64,000 nucleotides of DNA from Sphingomonas crocodyli (GCF_004005865.1 NZ_SACN01000003.1:372001-436000), one strand, 5' to 3'; counted from the first letter of the stretch, positions 10,374 to 19,848 are shown. A program made the numbers and translations. The notes: a model not told the origin generated them from the sequence alone.

Positions 10374-10398
10374 GGAACGGCGTCCTCAGGCGGCTGTT
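10374..10398 (+). promoter_or_regulatory. Putative EcfG promoter of pncC
   Basis: GGAAC at 10374-10378, 17 bases, GTT at 10396-10398, 75 bases before the pncC start. Confidence 0.5.
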
Positions 10399-10473
10399 AG
10401 CCCTATGACGTGCTGGCGCGCGGGGCCAAGCTGCCACCGCCCTGGTGCGCCACCACGCCCGGATCTAGATGCC

Positions 10474-10986
10474 ATGTCCGCCGAAACCCTCTCTCCCGCT
10501 ATACCCAAGGATGTCGAAGACATGGCGGCAAGGTTACTTGAACGCGCCTGCGATCGTGGTGTGTCGCTCGCGACCGCCGAGAGTTGCACCGGTGGTCTGC
10601 TCAGTTCGCTCCTGACTGATATCGAGGGTGCAAGTCACGCCTTCGAGCGTGGCTTCGTGGTCTATAGCGAGGAGGCCAAATGTGACCTTCTCGGTGTCAG
10701 CCCCGATCTGATCCGCCGTTGCGGCGCTGTGAGTGCCGAGGTTGCGCGCGCCATGGCCACCGGCGCGGTCGCGCGGTCGCAGGCGGACATCGCGGTCTCG
10801 GTGACCGGTTTTGCGGGCGCGGGCGCACCCGGAGACGAGGCCGGTCTCGTCCATTTCGGCTGTGCTGATCGCACCGGCGCGGTTCGCCATCGCGTTGAGC
10901 ATTTCGGCGACCTTGGTCGTGGGCCGATCCGGCTGGCGGCGGTCCGGGTCGCGCTCGAGATGATCGATAGGGCCTTGGATGACTGA
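10474..10986 (+). CDS. pncC: CinA C-terminal family nicotinamide-nucleotide amidase
   Basis: The 170-residue product is a stand-alone CinA C-terminal domain with ATAESCTGGLLSSLLTDIEG, YSEEAKCDLLGV and SVTGFAGAG. PncC deamidates nicotinamide mononucleotide to nicotinate mononucleotide in NAD salvage in the cytoplasm. In most enzymes the second motif reads VTGIAGPGG; here Phe and Ala replace two positions, and the family also has members of unproven activity. The start at 10474 is the first ATG of the domain. An EcfG-like box upstream suggests stress induction. Confidence 0.82.
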   Translation: MSAETLSPAIPKDVEDMAARLLERACDRGVSLATAESCTGGLLSSLLTDIEGASHAFERGFVVYSEEAKCDLLGVSPDLIRRCGAVSAEVARAMATGAVARSQADIAVSVTGFAGAGAPGDEAGLVHFGCADRTGAVRHRVEHFGDLGRGPIRLAAVRVALEMIDRALDD

Positions 10987-11199
10987 ACCGTTCACCTCTG
11001 TCTGTAACGGGAAGATGGTGCTGCGCGGCCGGTTCGTTGGGTAGAGGTTGCGTCGCGCACCACCGCAGCCTCACCCCGCCCCGCTTCCCGTTCTCGGCGG
11101 GGTCCCTAAGGGCCGCGATCTCGCGCGCTTGGGCCCTCGACCGGTCTCCCCTGACGAACGGCTCGCGGAGCCCGCGCCCGCTAACAGAACCAATTTCTT

Positions 11200-11682
11200 T
11201 TATACGACATCCTGGTCATCTCGCTGACTGTGTTCGGTCCGGTTGTCCCTGCCGATGAAGCTGATCTTGCCATTGGTCTCGAGGATCGCCCAGTCGACGT
11301 CGCAAATATGCGCGATGCCCGCCAGCCGCATTTCGCTTTCGACCTCTGCGCGGGTTAGACGATCGCGCCGCAGATTGGCGCTGAGCAACTCGCCATGTCG
11401 CACGATGACGCGGGGCTGGCCTTCGAAGAGCCGCTCGAGCCTGGGTGACAAATAGCTCCCCCAGCTCATGGCAAGTCCCCAAAAGGCGAAGGTGCTGATC
11501 GCGAGCAGCGCGCCGGTGAGGCTGAAATCATTGTGGGTCACACCTTGCTGGATGAGATCGCCAAGCACGATGAGGGTGACGAGCTCGAACGGGGTCATCT
11601 GGCTGAGCTCACGTTTCCCCAGCACCCTGAGCAGGACGTAGAGGATGAAGAACATCAGACTTGCGCGCAGAACGATGTCCAT
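11200..11682 (-). CDS. DUF421 (YetF-like) membrane protein
   Basis: The 160-residue product has two to three N-terminal membrane segments (residues 7-75) with LLRVLGKRELSQMTPFELV, then the cytoplasmic DUF421 domain with VIVRHGELLSANLRRDRLTR and ILETNGKISFI. DUF421 proteins are small inner-membrane proteins of unknown role. The gene overlaps the stop of the upstream gene by one base (TGATG), so the two are translationally coupled. A second, frameshifted DUF421 gene is at 47736-48222. Confidence 0.85.
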   Translation of the reverse strand: MDIVLRASLMFFILYVLLRVLGKRELSQMTPFELVTLIVLGDLIQQGVTHNDFSLTGALLAISTFAFWGLAMSWGSYLSPRLERLFEGQPRVIVRHGELLSANLRRDRLTRAEVESEMRLAGIAHICDVDWAILETNGKISFIGRDNRTEHSQRDDQDVV

Positions 11683-12215
11683 CAGGGCAGCACCAGCATG
11701 GACAGGTTTGTCCTGACGATCTCCACCTCGCCATCAAGAATTGCGATCGAGCCGCTATTGCGTCCGACGAGCGGTGGGTTGACCTGCCCGTCAAACTTGA
11801 TTTCGACGGGCTTGCCCGCTTCTGCCGGGCCGAAGCTCATCCGGAACATTCCATTCTTGAACTCTTCCTTCTCGGCGGCGGGGATTCCCGAATTGATCGT
11901 GATGTCGCGCCACAATGCGGGAGAAATGGCGAGGGTGAGTTGCTTTATCGATATCTTGGGTTCGATCGTTATGCGTGTTTCGTAGAAGGTGCCGTTGCGC
12001 AATGTCGCCGGACTTTTGATCGTAAGCTGTGCTTCGCCGGTTTCGACGACGGACACCGGATTTGGACGTCCCCCGAGGATGCCCAGCCACGTGCTTGCCA
12101 ACAGCAGCGCAATCACGATCAACGATGTCGGGTTGGCGTGTCGCTGAACCCAGTGTGACGCCTCGATATGCTGATCGCTGATGCCATCGGGCGATGTGGA
12201 GCCAGCCTCTTTCAT
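11682..12215 (-). CDS. Single-span membrane-anchored hypothetical protein
   Basis: The 177-residue product has a cytoplasmic N-terminus, one membrane segment (about residues 31-49, LIVIALLLASTWLGIL) and a beta-rich domain with TIKSPATLRNGTFYETRITI and FRMSFGPAEAGKPVEIKFDG. The domain should lie in the periplasm. The gene is the first of a two-gene unit with DUF421, suggesting they work together; the function is unknown. An EcfG-like box lies so close that the mRNA would be almost leaderless with this start. Confidence 0.7.
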   Translation of the reverse strand: MKEAGSTSPDGISDQHIEASHWVQRHANPTSLIVIALLLASTWLGILGGRPNPVSVVETGEAQLTIKSPATLRNGTFYETRITIEPKISIKQLTLAISPALWRDITINSGIPAAEKEEFKNGMFRMSFGPAEAGKPVEIKFDGQVNPPLVGRNSGSIAILDGEVEIVRTNLSMLVLP

Positions 12216-12224
12216 GCTTCCGAA

Positions 12225-12249
12225 AACCGGGGGCAGACAGGTCCGTTCC
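12225..12249 (-). promoter_or_regulatory. Putative EcfG promoter of the DUF421 unit
   Basis: On the minus strand GGAAC, 17 bases, GTTTTC. The predicted transcription start falls within a few bases of the annotated ATG (12215), implying a leaderless mRNA or a later true start. Confidence 0.4.
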
Positions 12250-12407
12250 CACCAGGCATTCGATTTGTCATCATGGCCGATCGATGCCGTTATTTTGTGG
12301 TCGCAGAGGCGAGCAGTTGGCGGACCCCTGATGTCCGATGGCTACGACCACGCGACGAGCGGCGAGACGGTCAAGGAGCAGACGGCGCCAATGTGCGTTC
12401 TGGTGCG

Positions 12408-13238
12408 ATGCGCCTGCGTATCAATGCCACCCTCGATTATTGTATTCCCGATGAGGCGGACATCCTGCTGACAGTCGAAGCGGCACGAACGGCAGAGCAG
12501 ATCGTGCTCGCCGATCGTCTCGACGTCGTCGGGTCCGGCCCCTTGCGGCCGATTGCAGGAGAGGACCATTTCGGCCGTCGCGTGTGGACTCGGGCCCATG
12601 GGCCATTCAACGTTCATTACGCCGCCGAGGTCGACCTGCTGCGGGCTTCGGTCGATCTGGCGGACATGCGCGCCTGTCGGCCTGCGGAACTGCCCGCCCA
12701 CGTCATCCCATATCTTTGGCCAAGCCGCTATTGCGAAGCCGACCGGTTCGAGGCCTTCGTCGCGCGCGAGTTCGCCGCTGTCGCTGGCGGTCGCAAGATC
12801 CTGGCGATGGCCGAATGGATTTATCGGAATGTGGACTATCGCCTCGGCACGAGCGACGGAGCTACCACCGCGGTCGATGCCTTCGTAAAGCGTCAGGGCG
12901 TATGCCGTGATTTCGCGCATCTGCTGGCGAGCTTCGCAAGGGCGGCAGACATACCGGCGCGATTGGTTTCAGCCTATGCATATGATCTGGAGCCGTCGGA
13001 TTTCCACGCTGTGGTCGAGGTCTGGCTCGGGGGCGAATGGCATCTCGTCGATCCCACACGGCTGGCCCCCCTCGATGGCCTCGTAAAAATCGCGGTCGGA
13101 CGCGACGCGACCGATATCGCCTTTATGACGATCTTCGGAACGGCCCAGCTGCAGTCTCAGAGCATCGAGGTCGAGCAAGTCCCACCCTCGCCCACTTCGA
13201 GTTTGGCGAGCGCCGCGCATCTGGTCGCCGCAAGCTGA
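12408..13238 (+). CDS. Transglutaminase-like domain protein
   Basis: The 276-residue product has an N-terminal beta-sandwich (about residues 1-110) and a transglutaminase-like cysteine-protease fold (about 135-235). The Cys-His-Asp triad is visible as KRQGVCRDFAHL, SDFHAVVEVWL and WHLVDPTRLAP. No signal peptide is seen, so it should act in the cytoplasm as a peptidase or transamidase; the substrate is unknown. The start at 12408 precedes MRLRINATLDY, the usual beginning of this family; GTG at 12393 is an alternative. Confidence 0.85.
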   Translation: MRLRINATLDYCIPDEADILLTVEAARTAEQIVLADRLDVVGSGPLRPIAGEDHFGRRVWTRAHGPFNVHYAAEVDLLRASVDLADMRACRPAELPAHVIPYLWPSRYCEADRFEAFVAREFAAVAGGRKILAMAEWIYRNVDYRLGTSDGATTAVDAFVKRQGVCRDFAHLLASFARAADIPARLVSAYAYDLEPSDFHAVVEVWLGGEWHLVDPTRLAPLDGLVKIAVGRDATDIAFMTIFGTAQLQSQSIEVEQVPPSPTSSLASAAHLVAAS

Positions 13239-13271
13239 CCCGGTACCGCCGCAATGGGCACGGAAAACCGG

Positions 13272-13556
13272 TCAAGTCCCTGGCTTTCCATGGACCCAAG
13301 CCGCGTGATCATCATCCACCGGGCCGCTCGGTGGGAGAACCTCACCCTCTTCGTCGGGACCGAGCCAGTCATCGACTTCGCGCCGCGCGGGTGTCGGCAG
13401 TTTCTGCGGCCGCTTGCGCACGTCGGGCAACGCCGCTTCGACCAGATGCTCCGCGCGTCCGACACGGCGGGAGATGACCGCGACGGGCTCGCCAGCCTTG
13501 TCGAGGCTCTGTATCAGATCGAGGTCGGCCGGGGTCCATTCGACACGACCTGGCAT
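13272..13556 (-). CDS. Small hypothetical protein with helix-turn-helix-like segment
   Basis: The 94-residue product begins MPGRVEWTPADLDLIQSLDK and continues AGEPVAVISRRVGRAEHLVE, which resembles the two helices of SANT/homeodomain-like DNA-binding folds. The C-terminus is acidic and low in complexity. It is convergent with the transglutaminase gene. The ATG at 13556 directly follows a GTG; an AGG-containing stretch lies upstream. The DNA-binding role is inference. Confidence 0.5.
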   Translation of the reverse strand: MPGRVEWTPADLDLIQSLDKAGEPVAVISRRVGRAEHLVEAALPDVRKRPQKLPTPARREVDDWLGPDEEGEVLPPSGPVDDDHAAWVHGKPGT

Positions 13557-14307
13557 CACAGCCTGCCTTCTACGCGCCGGTGGTCTTCGCGCGTCCGCGT
13601 AATCGGATCATTGCTCGCCATAAAGATCTCCAGCCCGAGAACAGGACATGTTCGCATCCCACAATGATGGTTGACGCCGGCGGCGCAATAACCTTGGTCA
13701 GTGCGCGAGACGGGCCGCCGGAAATGTCGTTGCAACGGTCGCGCTCAACCCCGGCGAACGCGTTTGACCGTCCGCGATGGATGCTGCTCGGTCGAACATG
13801 CGCCCATGCGCAACAGAATATGCGGATGGCGCTCACAATCTCCGACGTGGTGTCTGACGCGCGACGCACCGGTCGATTGCCCGACGGTTCTGACGCCCAT
13901 CGCCACCCTTTGGCGGATAGCATGTTGCAAAAGCCGCCGATCGCCATGCTCATGGCGAGTGGTTGGATTCGCGGTCGGGACGGCGAGACCGGGCGCGCCT
14001 GTCGCCCTCCGTCAGGAGCAGTCGAACAATATCCTGACAAGGACGATTGTCAGTTGACGATCCTGCACCCTTTATTGTGGAGATCAGCAAGGAATGCCGC
14101 GACAAGCCTTATTGTTGGTGGGCCATGCAATTCGCACGGCGGCGCATCCAGACCTGGTGCCGGACATTTCGGTCAAACTGACTGATCTGGATTAAATCTC
14201 GGCAAAGTCTGTGGTTTCTCCTTGCTGACCAAGCAACTTTTACGGCCCGCGGACATTTAGTGGGAGGCCCGTTGCGTGGGCGCTCGGCGAGGGATCAATC
14301 AGTGGAA
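13557..14307. other. Long stretch without a supported gene
   Basis: Frames on both strands lack ribosome binding sites and recognisable domains. The GC content is slightly lower than in the flanks. The promoter of the glycosyltransferase gene probably lies near the right end. Nothing else could be identified. Confidence 0.4.
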
Positions 14308-16566
14308 ATGGCAAGTCGGCGCACCACCCATATCGCGATCATCGGCAATCACCCGCCCCGAATGTGCGGGATCGCCACCTTCACCGCAGATATACGCGCG
14401 GCGCTCGTGGACGCTCGCCCCGAACTGGAAGCCGATGTTTACGCGATGGACGAGCCGGGCGGGCTGCACGCCTATCCGTCCGAGGTGGTCTGTCAGATCG
14501 GTCAGTCGGATCTCGCCGATTACCGCGCCGCTGCACGCCGCATCAATGAGAGCGGGGCGCAGATCATTCTCGTCCAGCACGAATATGGCATTTTCGGCGG
14601 CCCTGCCGGCGCGCATCTCCTGCAGATTCTCGATCGCACCCACAGCCCGGTCGTGGTGACGTTGCACACGGTTCTCGACAATCCCAGCCCCGAACAGCGT
14701 CTGGTGATCGAACGGCTTGCACGCCGCGCATCGAAGCTGGTGGTCATGGCCGAAAAGGGCCGCCAATTCCTCGAAGAAGTCCATGGTATCGCACCGGCAA
14801 AGATCATGGTTATCCCCCATGGTGTTCCCGATCGCCCGCTCGCCGACATTGACGCGGCCAAGCGCCGCTTCGGCTATGAGGGGCACCGCGTCCTTCTCAC
14901 CTTTGGATTGCTGTCGCCGAATAAAGGTATCGAAACGATCATCCGGGCATTGCCCACGATCGTCGCCGAGCATCCCAACACGCTTTACGTCGTGTTGGGA
15001 GCCACGCACCCCACATTGGTGTCGCGCGACGGAGAGGCTTATCGCGAAAGTCTTGTGGCGCTGGCCGATGAGCTCGGCGTCCTGGACCACATCCGCTTCG
15101 TCAATGAATATACCGAGACGGATCGTCTGCTCGACTACCTTGAGGCCGTCGACATCTATGTGACGCCCTATCTTAATGAAGCTCAGATCACGAGCGGCAC
15201 GCTCTCCTACGCGGTCGCGTTGGGAAAGCCGGTTGTGTCGGCGCCCTTCTGGCACGCCGTCGAGGTCATCACGCCCGCGCGTGGCGCGCTGGTCCCCTTT
15301 GGCGACCATGCCGGCTTCTCACGCGAAATCTGCGCCCTGCTGGCCGACGATGACCGTCGCAATGCCGCGCGCAACGACGCCTACGCGCTTGGTCGGACGA
15401 TGATCTGGCAGCGCCTTGCGGAAGCCTATCTGGCGATCTTCGACGATGTCGTGTCCGATCGCACGGTGCGGCTTCCAGTAGGTGTGCGCGACGTTGCAGC
15501 CGTACCGCGTCTCGATGCGGTCGAGCGGCTGAGTGACCATTGCGGTATGATGCAGCATTCGATCTTCTCGGTGCCCGATCGCAACCACGGCTATTGCGTC
15601 GATGACAACGCCCGCGCGCTGATCCTCATGCACCGTCTGGGTGACGCGCGAAGCGAACGCAGTGACGCGCTCGCCACCATCTACGCCTCGTTCGTCCAAC
15701 ATGCCTGGAACGGCGCGCGCGGGGCTTTCCGCAATTTCATGAGTTATGATCGGCATTGGCTTGAGGAGGTCGGCTCAGAAGACAGTTTCGGCCGCGCCTT
15801 ATGGTCAGTGGGCGTCACCGCGCATGAGGCGCAGCGCCAAGATCTCAAGCGCTGGGCGATCCACCTTTTCGATCAGGTGGCACCCCATGCCCTGACATTG
15901 CGCAGCATCCGCGCGTGTGGCTTTGCCATTTTGGGGGCCGCCTCACTGTTGCGGGTTTCACCTGGCCATTCCGGCGCAAAGCTGATCGTCGAGAAATTTG
16001 GTAAGCGTCTCCATGCCGAGTTGCTGGCTTACCGGCGCGAAGACTGGCGCTGGTTCGAGCCGGTGCTTGGGTACGACAATGCCCGACTGCCCGAAGCCTT
16101 GTTGATCGCGGGTGACATTGTGGGCCACGAAGCGATGGTTGACGATGCGCTGGACGCGTTGAGCTGGCTTGATCGTCTTCAGACGTCTGAGAGCGGCTAT
16201 TATCGCGCGGTCGGCACCGAAAGCTTCGGTCGTCGGTTCGCGCCGCCCCTGCCCTATGATCAGCAGCCACTGGAGGCGTGGGCAAGTATCGACGCCGCGA
16301 TGACGGCCGCCGCCGTCACGGGCGATCGCCATTGGCATGCCTGCGCCCTGCGCGCCTGGCGTTGGTATCTGGGCGACAATGATCTGGGACAGCCCATGGC
16401 CTCGCTGGATGCGGGCATCTGTTTTGACGGGCTGATGAGCGACCGGGCCAATCTCAATACCGGGGCGGAATCGGTACTCGCCTTCCAGCTGGCCTGCTGT
16501 TCGATCGCGCGTGTGCAGGCCGCTGGAGCAGTGGAACAATCCGACACCGAAACGGTTGCAGGTTAA
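14308..16566 (+). CDS. GT4-type glycosyltransferase with C-terminal helical domain
   Basis: The 752-residue product begins with a GT-B glycosyltransferase (about residues 1-370): IIGNHPPRMCGIATFTADI, later HRVLLTFGLLSPNKGIETII and YVTPYLNEAQITSGTLSYAV, the nucleotide-sugar site of family 4. The second half (about 390-750) is rich in repeated helices with RNHGYCVDDNARALILMHRL and resembles an alpha/alpha toroid. The two genes beside it encode GH130-type phosphorylases, so a mannose-containing glycan is the likely product or substrate. The start at 14308 is the ATG before the conserved strand; the preceding frame to 14260 is possible. Confidence 0.85.
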   Translation: MASRRTTHIAIIGNHPPRMCGIATFTADIRAALVDARPELEADVYAMDEPGGLHAYPSEVVCQIGQSDLADYRAAARRINESGAQIILVQHEYGIFGGPAGAHLLQILDRTHSPVVVTLHTVLDNPSPEQRLVIERLARRASKLVVMAEKGRQFLEEVHGIAPAKIMVIPHGVPDRPLADIDAAKRRFGYEGHRVLLTFGLLSPNKGIETIIRALPTIVAEHPNTLYVVLGATHPTLVSRDGEAYRESLVALADELGVLDHIRFVNEYTETDRLLDYLEAVDIYVTPYLNEAQITSGTLSYAVALGKPVVSAPFWHAVEVITPARGALVPFGDHAGFSREICALLADDDRRNAARNDAYALGRTMIWQRLAEAYLAIFDDVVSDRTVRLPVGVRDVAAVPRLDAVERLSDHCGMMQHSIFSVPDRNHGYCVDDNARALILMHRLGDARSERSDALATIYASFVQHAWNGARGAFRNFMSYDRHWLEEVGSEDSFGRALWSVGVTAHEAQRQDLKRWAIHLFDQVAPHALTLRSIRACGFAILGAASLLRVSPGHSGAKLIVEKFGKRLHAELLAYRREDWRWFEPVLGYDNARLPEALLIAGDIVGHEAMVDDALDALSWLDRLQTSESGYYRAVGTESFGRRFAPPLPYDQQPLEAWASIDAAMTAAAVTGDRHWHACALRAWRWYLGDNDLGQPMASLDAGICFDGLMSDRANLNTGAESVLAFQLACCSIARVQAAGAVEQSDTETVAG

Positions 16567-16604
16567 CGCTGCGCTTTCGGGAGGGCCGGGCAATTCTTGA
16601 GGAC

Positions 16605-17873
16605 GTGACACATGCGCCGCTGCGGCTGCAGGCTGACGCATCGCGGGTGGTGGTGCGTCCTTTCCACATCCCTTTCGACCCCGACAATCCGTCCAAGGGC
16701 CGCGTGGGCCGGATCATCGAGCAGGTTCTCGCGCTGGATGAACGGGCCGCCGAGCGTGAGCTCGAAGCCGTCCTGCGCGATTTCGAGGCGCGCCATTGGC
16801 AAACACGCAGCGTCTTCAACCAGCGTTACGACCAGATCGCACACGCGCTGGCACTAAACGGTGGCATCTCTCCGATCAAACACCAGCTGATCGGCGCCTA
16901 TTTCTGCCATGAATATAGCTATGCCGCGGCCGCGCTGATGAACCCCAGTATCGTCCGGCATCCCGATCAGTCCGGCCTCTCAAAGGGATCCCAGCGGATC
17001 ATCATGTCGCTGCGCGCGGTGGGCGAGGGACATATAAGCTCGATCGCTTTTCGAGAGGGCATCTTGTCGCCCGGCAGCCTTTTCGCTCTCGCACCCGAAC
17101 CGCCCTTCGCCACGGCCGCCATGCTGCGCGGCCACACCCAGCCGGTCGGCGAGATTATCGAGATCCATCGCGACAAGGACTCAACGATCTCCGGCACGCT
17201 GATCTTCCCGATCACCTCGGCGCAATCGAATGGCCTTGAGGATCTGCGCCTGCTCGAATTTGACCATGACGACGGCCGCCGCGAGTGGATCGGCACCTAT
17301 ACCGCTTATGATGGCCGCCACATCCGGTCGGAGTTTCTGCGGACCGAGGATTTTCGCAGCTTCCGGATGCAGCCGATCCGTGGATCCGCCGGACGCAACA
17401 AGGGGATGGCGTTGTTCCCGCGCAAGATCAGCGGCCAATATATGATGATCGGGCGGCAGGACGGCGAGAACCTGTTCCTCATCAAGTCCGGCGAAATCGA
17501 CGAGTGGAGCGAGGGCGAACTGCTTCTTGCGCCCAAATATCCCTGGGAACTCGTCCAGATCGGCAATTGCGGTGCGCCGATCGAGCTCGATGAAGGCTGG
17601 CTGGTCCTTACCCACGGCGTTGGCGCCATGCGCAAATATTCGATTGGCGCGATCCTGCTCGACAAGGACGACCCGTCCCGGATCATCGGCCGCACCGTCC
17701 ACCCGCTCCTCACCGCGGCCGACGAGGATCGCGAAGGCTATGTGCCCAACGTGGTCTATACGTGTGGTGCAATCCGTCACGGCGACCTGTTGTTCATGCC
17801 TTATGGCGTGGCCGACAGCTCGGTCGCCTTCTGCTTCGTCCCGATCGCATCGTTGCTCAAGGCGATGAGCTGA
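16605..17873 (+). CDS. GH130-type glycoside phosphorylase (copy 1)
   Basis: The 422-residue product is a five-bladed propeller-like enzyme of the PF04041/GH130 type: RVVVRPFHIPFDP at the N-terminus, SGLSKGSQRIIMSLRAVGEG, RNKGMALFPRKISGQYMMIG and a C-terminal REGYVPNVVYTCGAI. GH130 enzymes reversibly cleave beta-mannosides with phosphate. This copy has a long N-terminal helical extension (residues 25-90) absent from the second copy. GTG at 16605 follows GAGG. It is 38 bases after the glycosyltransferase and in the same direction, so they form an operon. Confidence 0.85.
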   Translation: MTHAPLRLQADASRVVVRPFHIPFDPDNPSKGRVGRIIEQVLALDERAAERELEAVLRDFEARHWQTRSVFNQRYDQIAHALALNGGISPIKHQLIGAYFCHEYSYAAAALMNPSIVRHPDQSGLSKGSQRIIMSLRAVGEGHISSIAFREGILSPGSLFALAPEPPFATAAMLRGHTQPVGEIIEIHRDKDSTISGTLIFPITSAQSNGLEDLRLLEFDHDDGRREWIGTYTAYDGRHIRSEFLRTEDFRSFRMQPIRGSAGRNKGMALFPRKISGQYMMIGRQDGENLFLIKSGEIDEWSEGELLLAPKYPWELVQIGNCGAPIELDEGWLVLTHGVGAMRKYSIGAILLDKDDPSRIIGRTVHPLLTAADEDREGYVPNVVYTCGAIRHGDLLFMPYGVADSSVAFCFVPIASLLKAMS

Positions 17874-17875
17874 TC

Positions 17876-19003
17876 TCAGCCGAAACGGCTCTTGGGGATA
17901 TGCGTGATGCGGCAGGCCAGATCAGCTTCGCCCGACGCTACCACATAGCTATCGCCATGGTCCGCAATGCCCGTCGTGAACACGACGTCCCGCAGATACA
18001 TCTGATCTTCGATCGGCCTGGTCAGCGCCGGATTGGCTTCGAGTAGTGGCTTATGGTCGGTTCGTACCACCTTGGATGGGTCATCCCGGTCGAGCAGCGA
18101 CCAGTAAGTCCGATAGATCCCGACAATCTCCTTGGGCTCAACCCCATGCCAGAGGGTCAGCCAGCCATCGCTGGTCAGCACCGGCGGCGTACCGCCACCG
18201 ATCCGCGCCGTCGCGACCGTGCCCGCATGCGGCCGGATGCCAGGAAGATCGTGCGGCTTCCAGTGCAGCGCGTCGGGCGAGCGGGCGAGGTTGATCGAGG
18301 GTCCGGCCCGCCATTCGCTTTCCGGCGGATATGCGAAATAGAGATCACCCAGCGGTCGCGTCTGCGCCCAATATTCGCCGTCAATCGTGCCTTCAAAGAT
18401 CAGCATGTCCTTGTTCTGATGATCGAGGACAATCCCCTCGAGGGTCCAGTCCAGTGCGTCGGCTGAGCTGTAGAGCGTGGTTGAATGGCGTTCGGGGCTG
18501 ACGGAGCAGGTGGTCATCAGATAGCGCCCGCCCACCTTCGTGATCCGCGCGTCCTCCACGCCATAGCATTGGTAATCACGCTGCGGCGCGATCGCACGGT
18601 CATAGTGGATCGCGATGACCTCCAAGCCGTCTGAGCTCATCTCGACGGGCAGCAGCCAGGACAAGGACGTCAGCGCCATGATCTTCCACCCCCCGCCGCG
18701 CAGCATGAACTTGCGCGGATCGGCGGTGTCGGCGAGCTCCAGCGGCCATGCGTCGAGATGATAGCCATCCTGCGCCCAGCGGATCGCGTGGACCTGGCCG
18801 TCATATATCGGTTCGCGTAACGCTTCGGCGATGCGGACCATCATCAGCAGATTGCCGTTATCGAGGCGGGTCAGCCCTGGGTTGAATGCGCCAAGGACAT
18901 AGGTCTCGGCTTCAATCGCCCCGGCGAGAGGCGACCGGGATAAATCGATATCATCGGGAATGAGCACGATCCGGTCGACGGCATATTGGGTGCTCGTGGT
19001 CAT
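17876..19003 (-). CDS. GH130-type glycoside phosphorylase (copy 2)
   Basis: The 375-residue product has the GH130 propeller: ETYVLGAFNPGLTRLDNGNL, QCYGVEDARITKVGGRYLM, WAQTRPLGDLYFAYPPE and a C-terminal MYLRDVVFTTGIADHGDSY. It is shorter than copy 1 and distinct in sequence, so it may use a different mannoside. It converges with copy 1 with only two bases between the stop codons. Start ATG at 19003 was chosen over the frame from 19123 because the conserved region begins there and an AGG lies upstream. Confidence 0.85.
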   Translation of the reverse strand: MTTSTQYAVDRIVLIPDDIDLSRSPLAGAIEAETYVLGAFNPGLTRLDNGNLLMMVRIAEALREPIYDGQVHAIRWAQDGYHLDAWPLELADTADPRKFMLRGGGWKIMALTSLSWLLPVEMSSDGLEVIAIHYDRAIAPQRDYQCYGVEDARITKVGGRYLMTTCSVSPERHSTTLYSSADALDWTLEGIVLDHQNKDMLIFEGTIDGEYWAQTRPLGDLYFAYPPESEWRAGPSINLARSPDALHWKPHDLPGIRPHAGTVATARIGGGTPPVLTSDGWLTLWHGVEPKEIVGIYRTYWSLLDRDDPSKVVRTDHKPLLEANPALTRPIEDQMYLRDVVFTTGIADHGDSYVVASGEADLACRITHIPKSRFG

Positions 19004-19179
19004 GATTGGCCTGCCAATTGTAAGAACAGCGATACCAGCGTCGGCCAGTGTGACGCCGCGCCCGCTAAGTTCCAGACGAACATCATAAGTCGACGTTCCA
19101 GTGAAGCGCCAATCGCTTTGCAATCGCTCTCGAAGGCGAAAATGCGGGTTCGAGCCCCTTGGGGGGGGCGGGCGACCGC

Positions 19180-19845
19180 TTATAATCTACGCAAGACGTC
19201 CAAGGTGATATCCCGAGCCGCATTCACGAGATGCTCGGCTCCCGACCGCACCATCAACTGGCCGTTGATCGCTTCGACAAACGCCGGATTGGATGCCTGG
19301 ACCACGTCCAGGGCAGTCGCCAGACGCTCGGCCCCGCAAGCTTCCAGAGCCGCTGCCGCATAATCGCGACCGAGCCGCTCCACGACGGCGGCCAGATCGA
19401 ACATATCGCGCGGCTGAAAATTCCAGCCGCGATAATAGACCTTCTTCGCGATGATCTCTGCAGGCGTCTCCAGGGCGGTACTCCAGCCGTGGATCATCTG
19501 GGCGGCGGCAGGATGTTCGGTGATCGAGGCGCAGCAGATGAAGTCGATCTCGCCCCATTCGGCATAGACGAGCTTGAGTACCCCCGCCCCGTCGCTGTCA
19601 TAGCCATCGGGTTGACGGTCAAGCACGATCCCCTGTGTATCGGGGTTCAGAAAGGGCAGGATCTGCGGGTCGTCGAGGAACAGGTCGATGTCGTGGCTCT
19701 CACGATGATCGATCTGCAGCATGAGCGCGGTGCCGCCCCCGAATGTCCAGTCGGGCGCAAAGCCATTCGCCTGCTCAAAATGCTCGAAGATGCGCATCGC
19801 ATGGCCGAAGAGCGTGGGCCACTCACTCGCGCGTGATACCGACAC
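19180..19845 (-). CDS. AbiEii/AbiGii-type nucleotidyltransferase
   Basis: The 221-residue product has the nucleotidyltransferase core of the AbiEii family: WTFGGGTALMLQIDHRESHD followed by DIDLFLDD, with the two aspartates for metal binding, and later ETPAEIIAKKVYYRG and QPRDMFDLAAV. AbiEii toxins transfer nucleotides to targets such as tRNA, and their genes usually follow an AbiEi antitoxin gene. Here the upstream gene encodes a short unrelated-looking protein three bases away, so this is a possible variant toxin-antitoxin pair. Confidence 0.75.
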   Translation of the reverse strand: MSVSRASEWPTLFGHAMRIFEHFEQANGFAPDWTFGGGTALMLQIDHRESHDIDLFLDDPQILPFLNPDTQGIVLDRQPDGYDSDGAGVLKLVYAEWGEIDFICCASITEHPAAAQMIHGWSTALETPAEIIAKKVYYRGWNFQPRDMFDLAAVVERLGRDYAAAALEACGAERLATALDVVQASNPAFVEAINGQLMVRSGAEHLVNAARDITLDVLRRL

Positions 19846-19848
19846 CCG

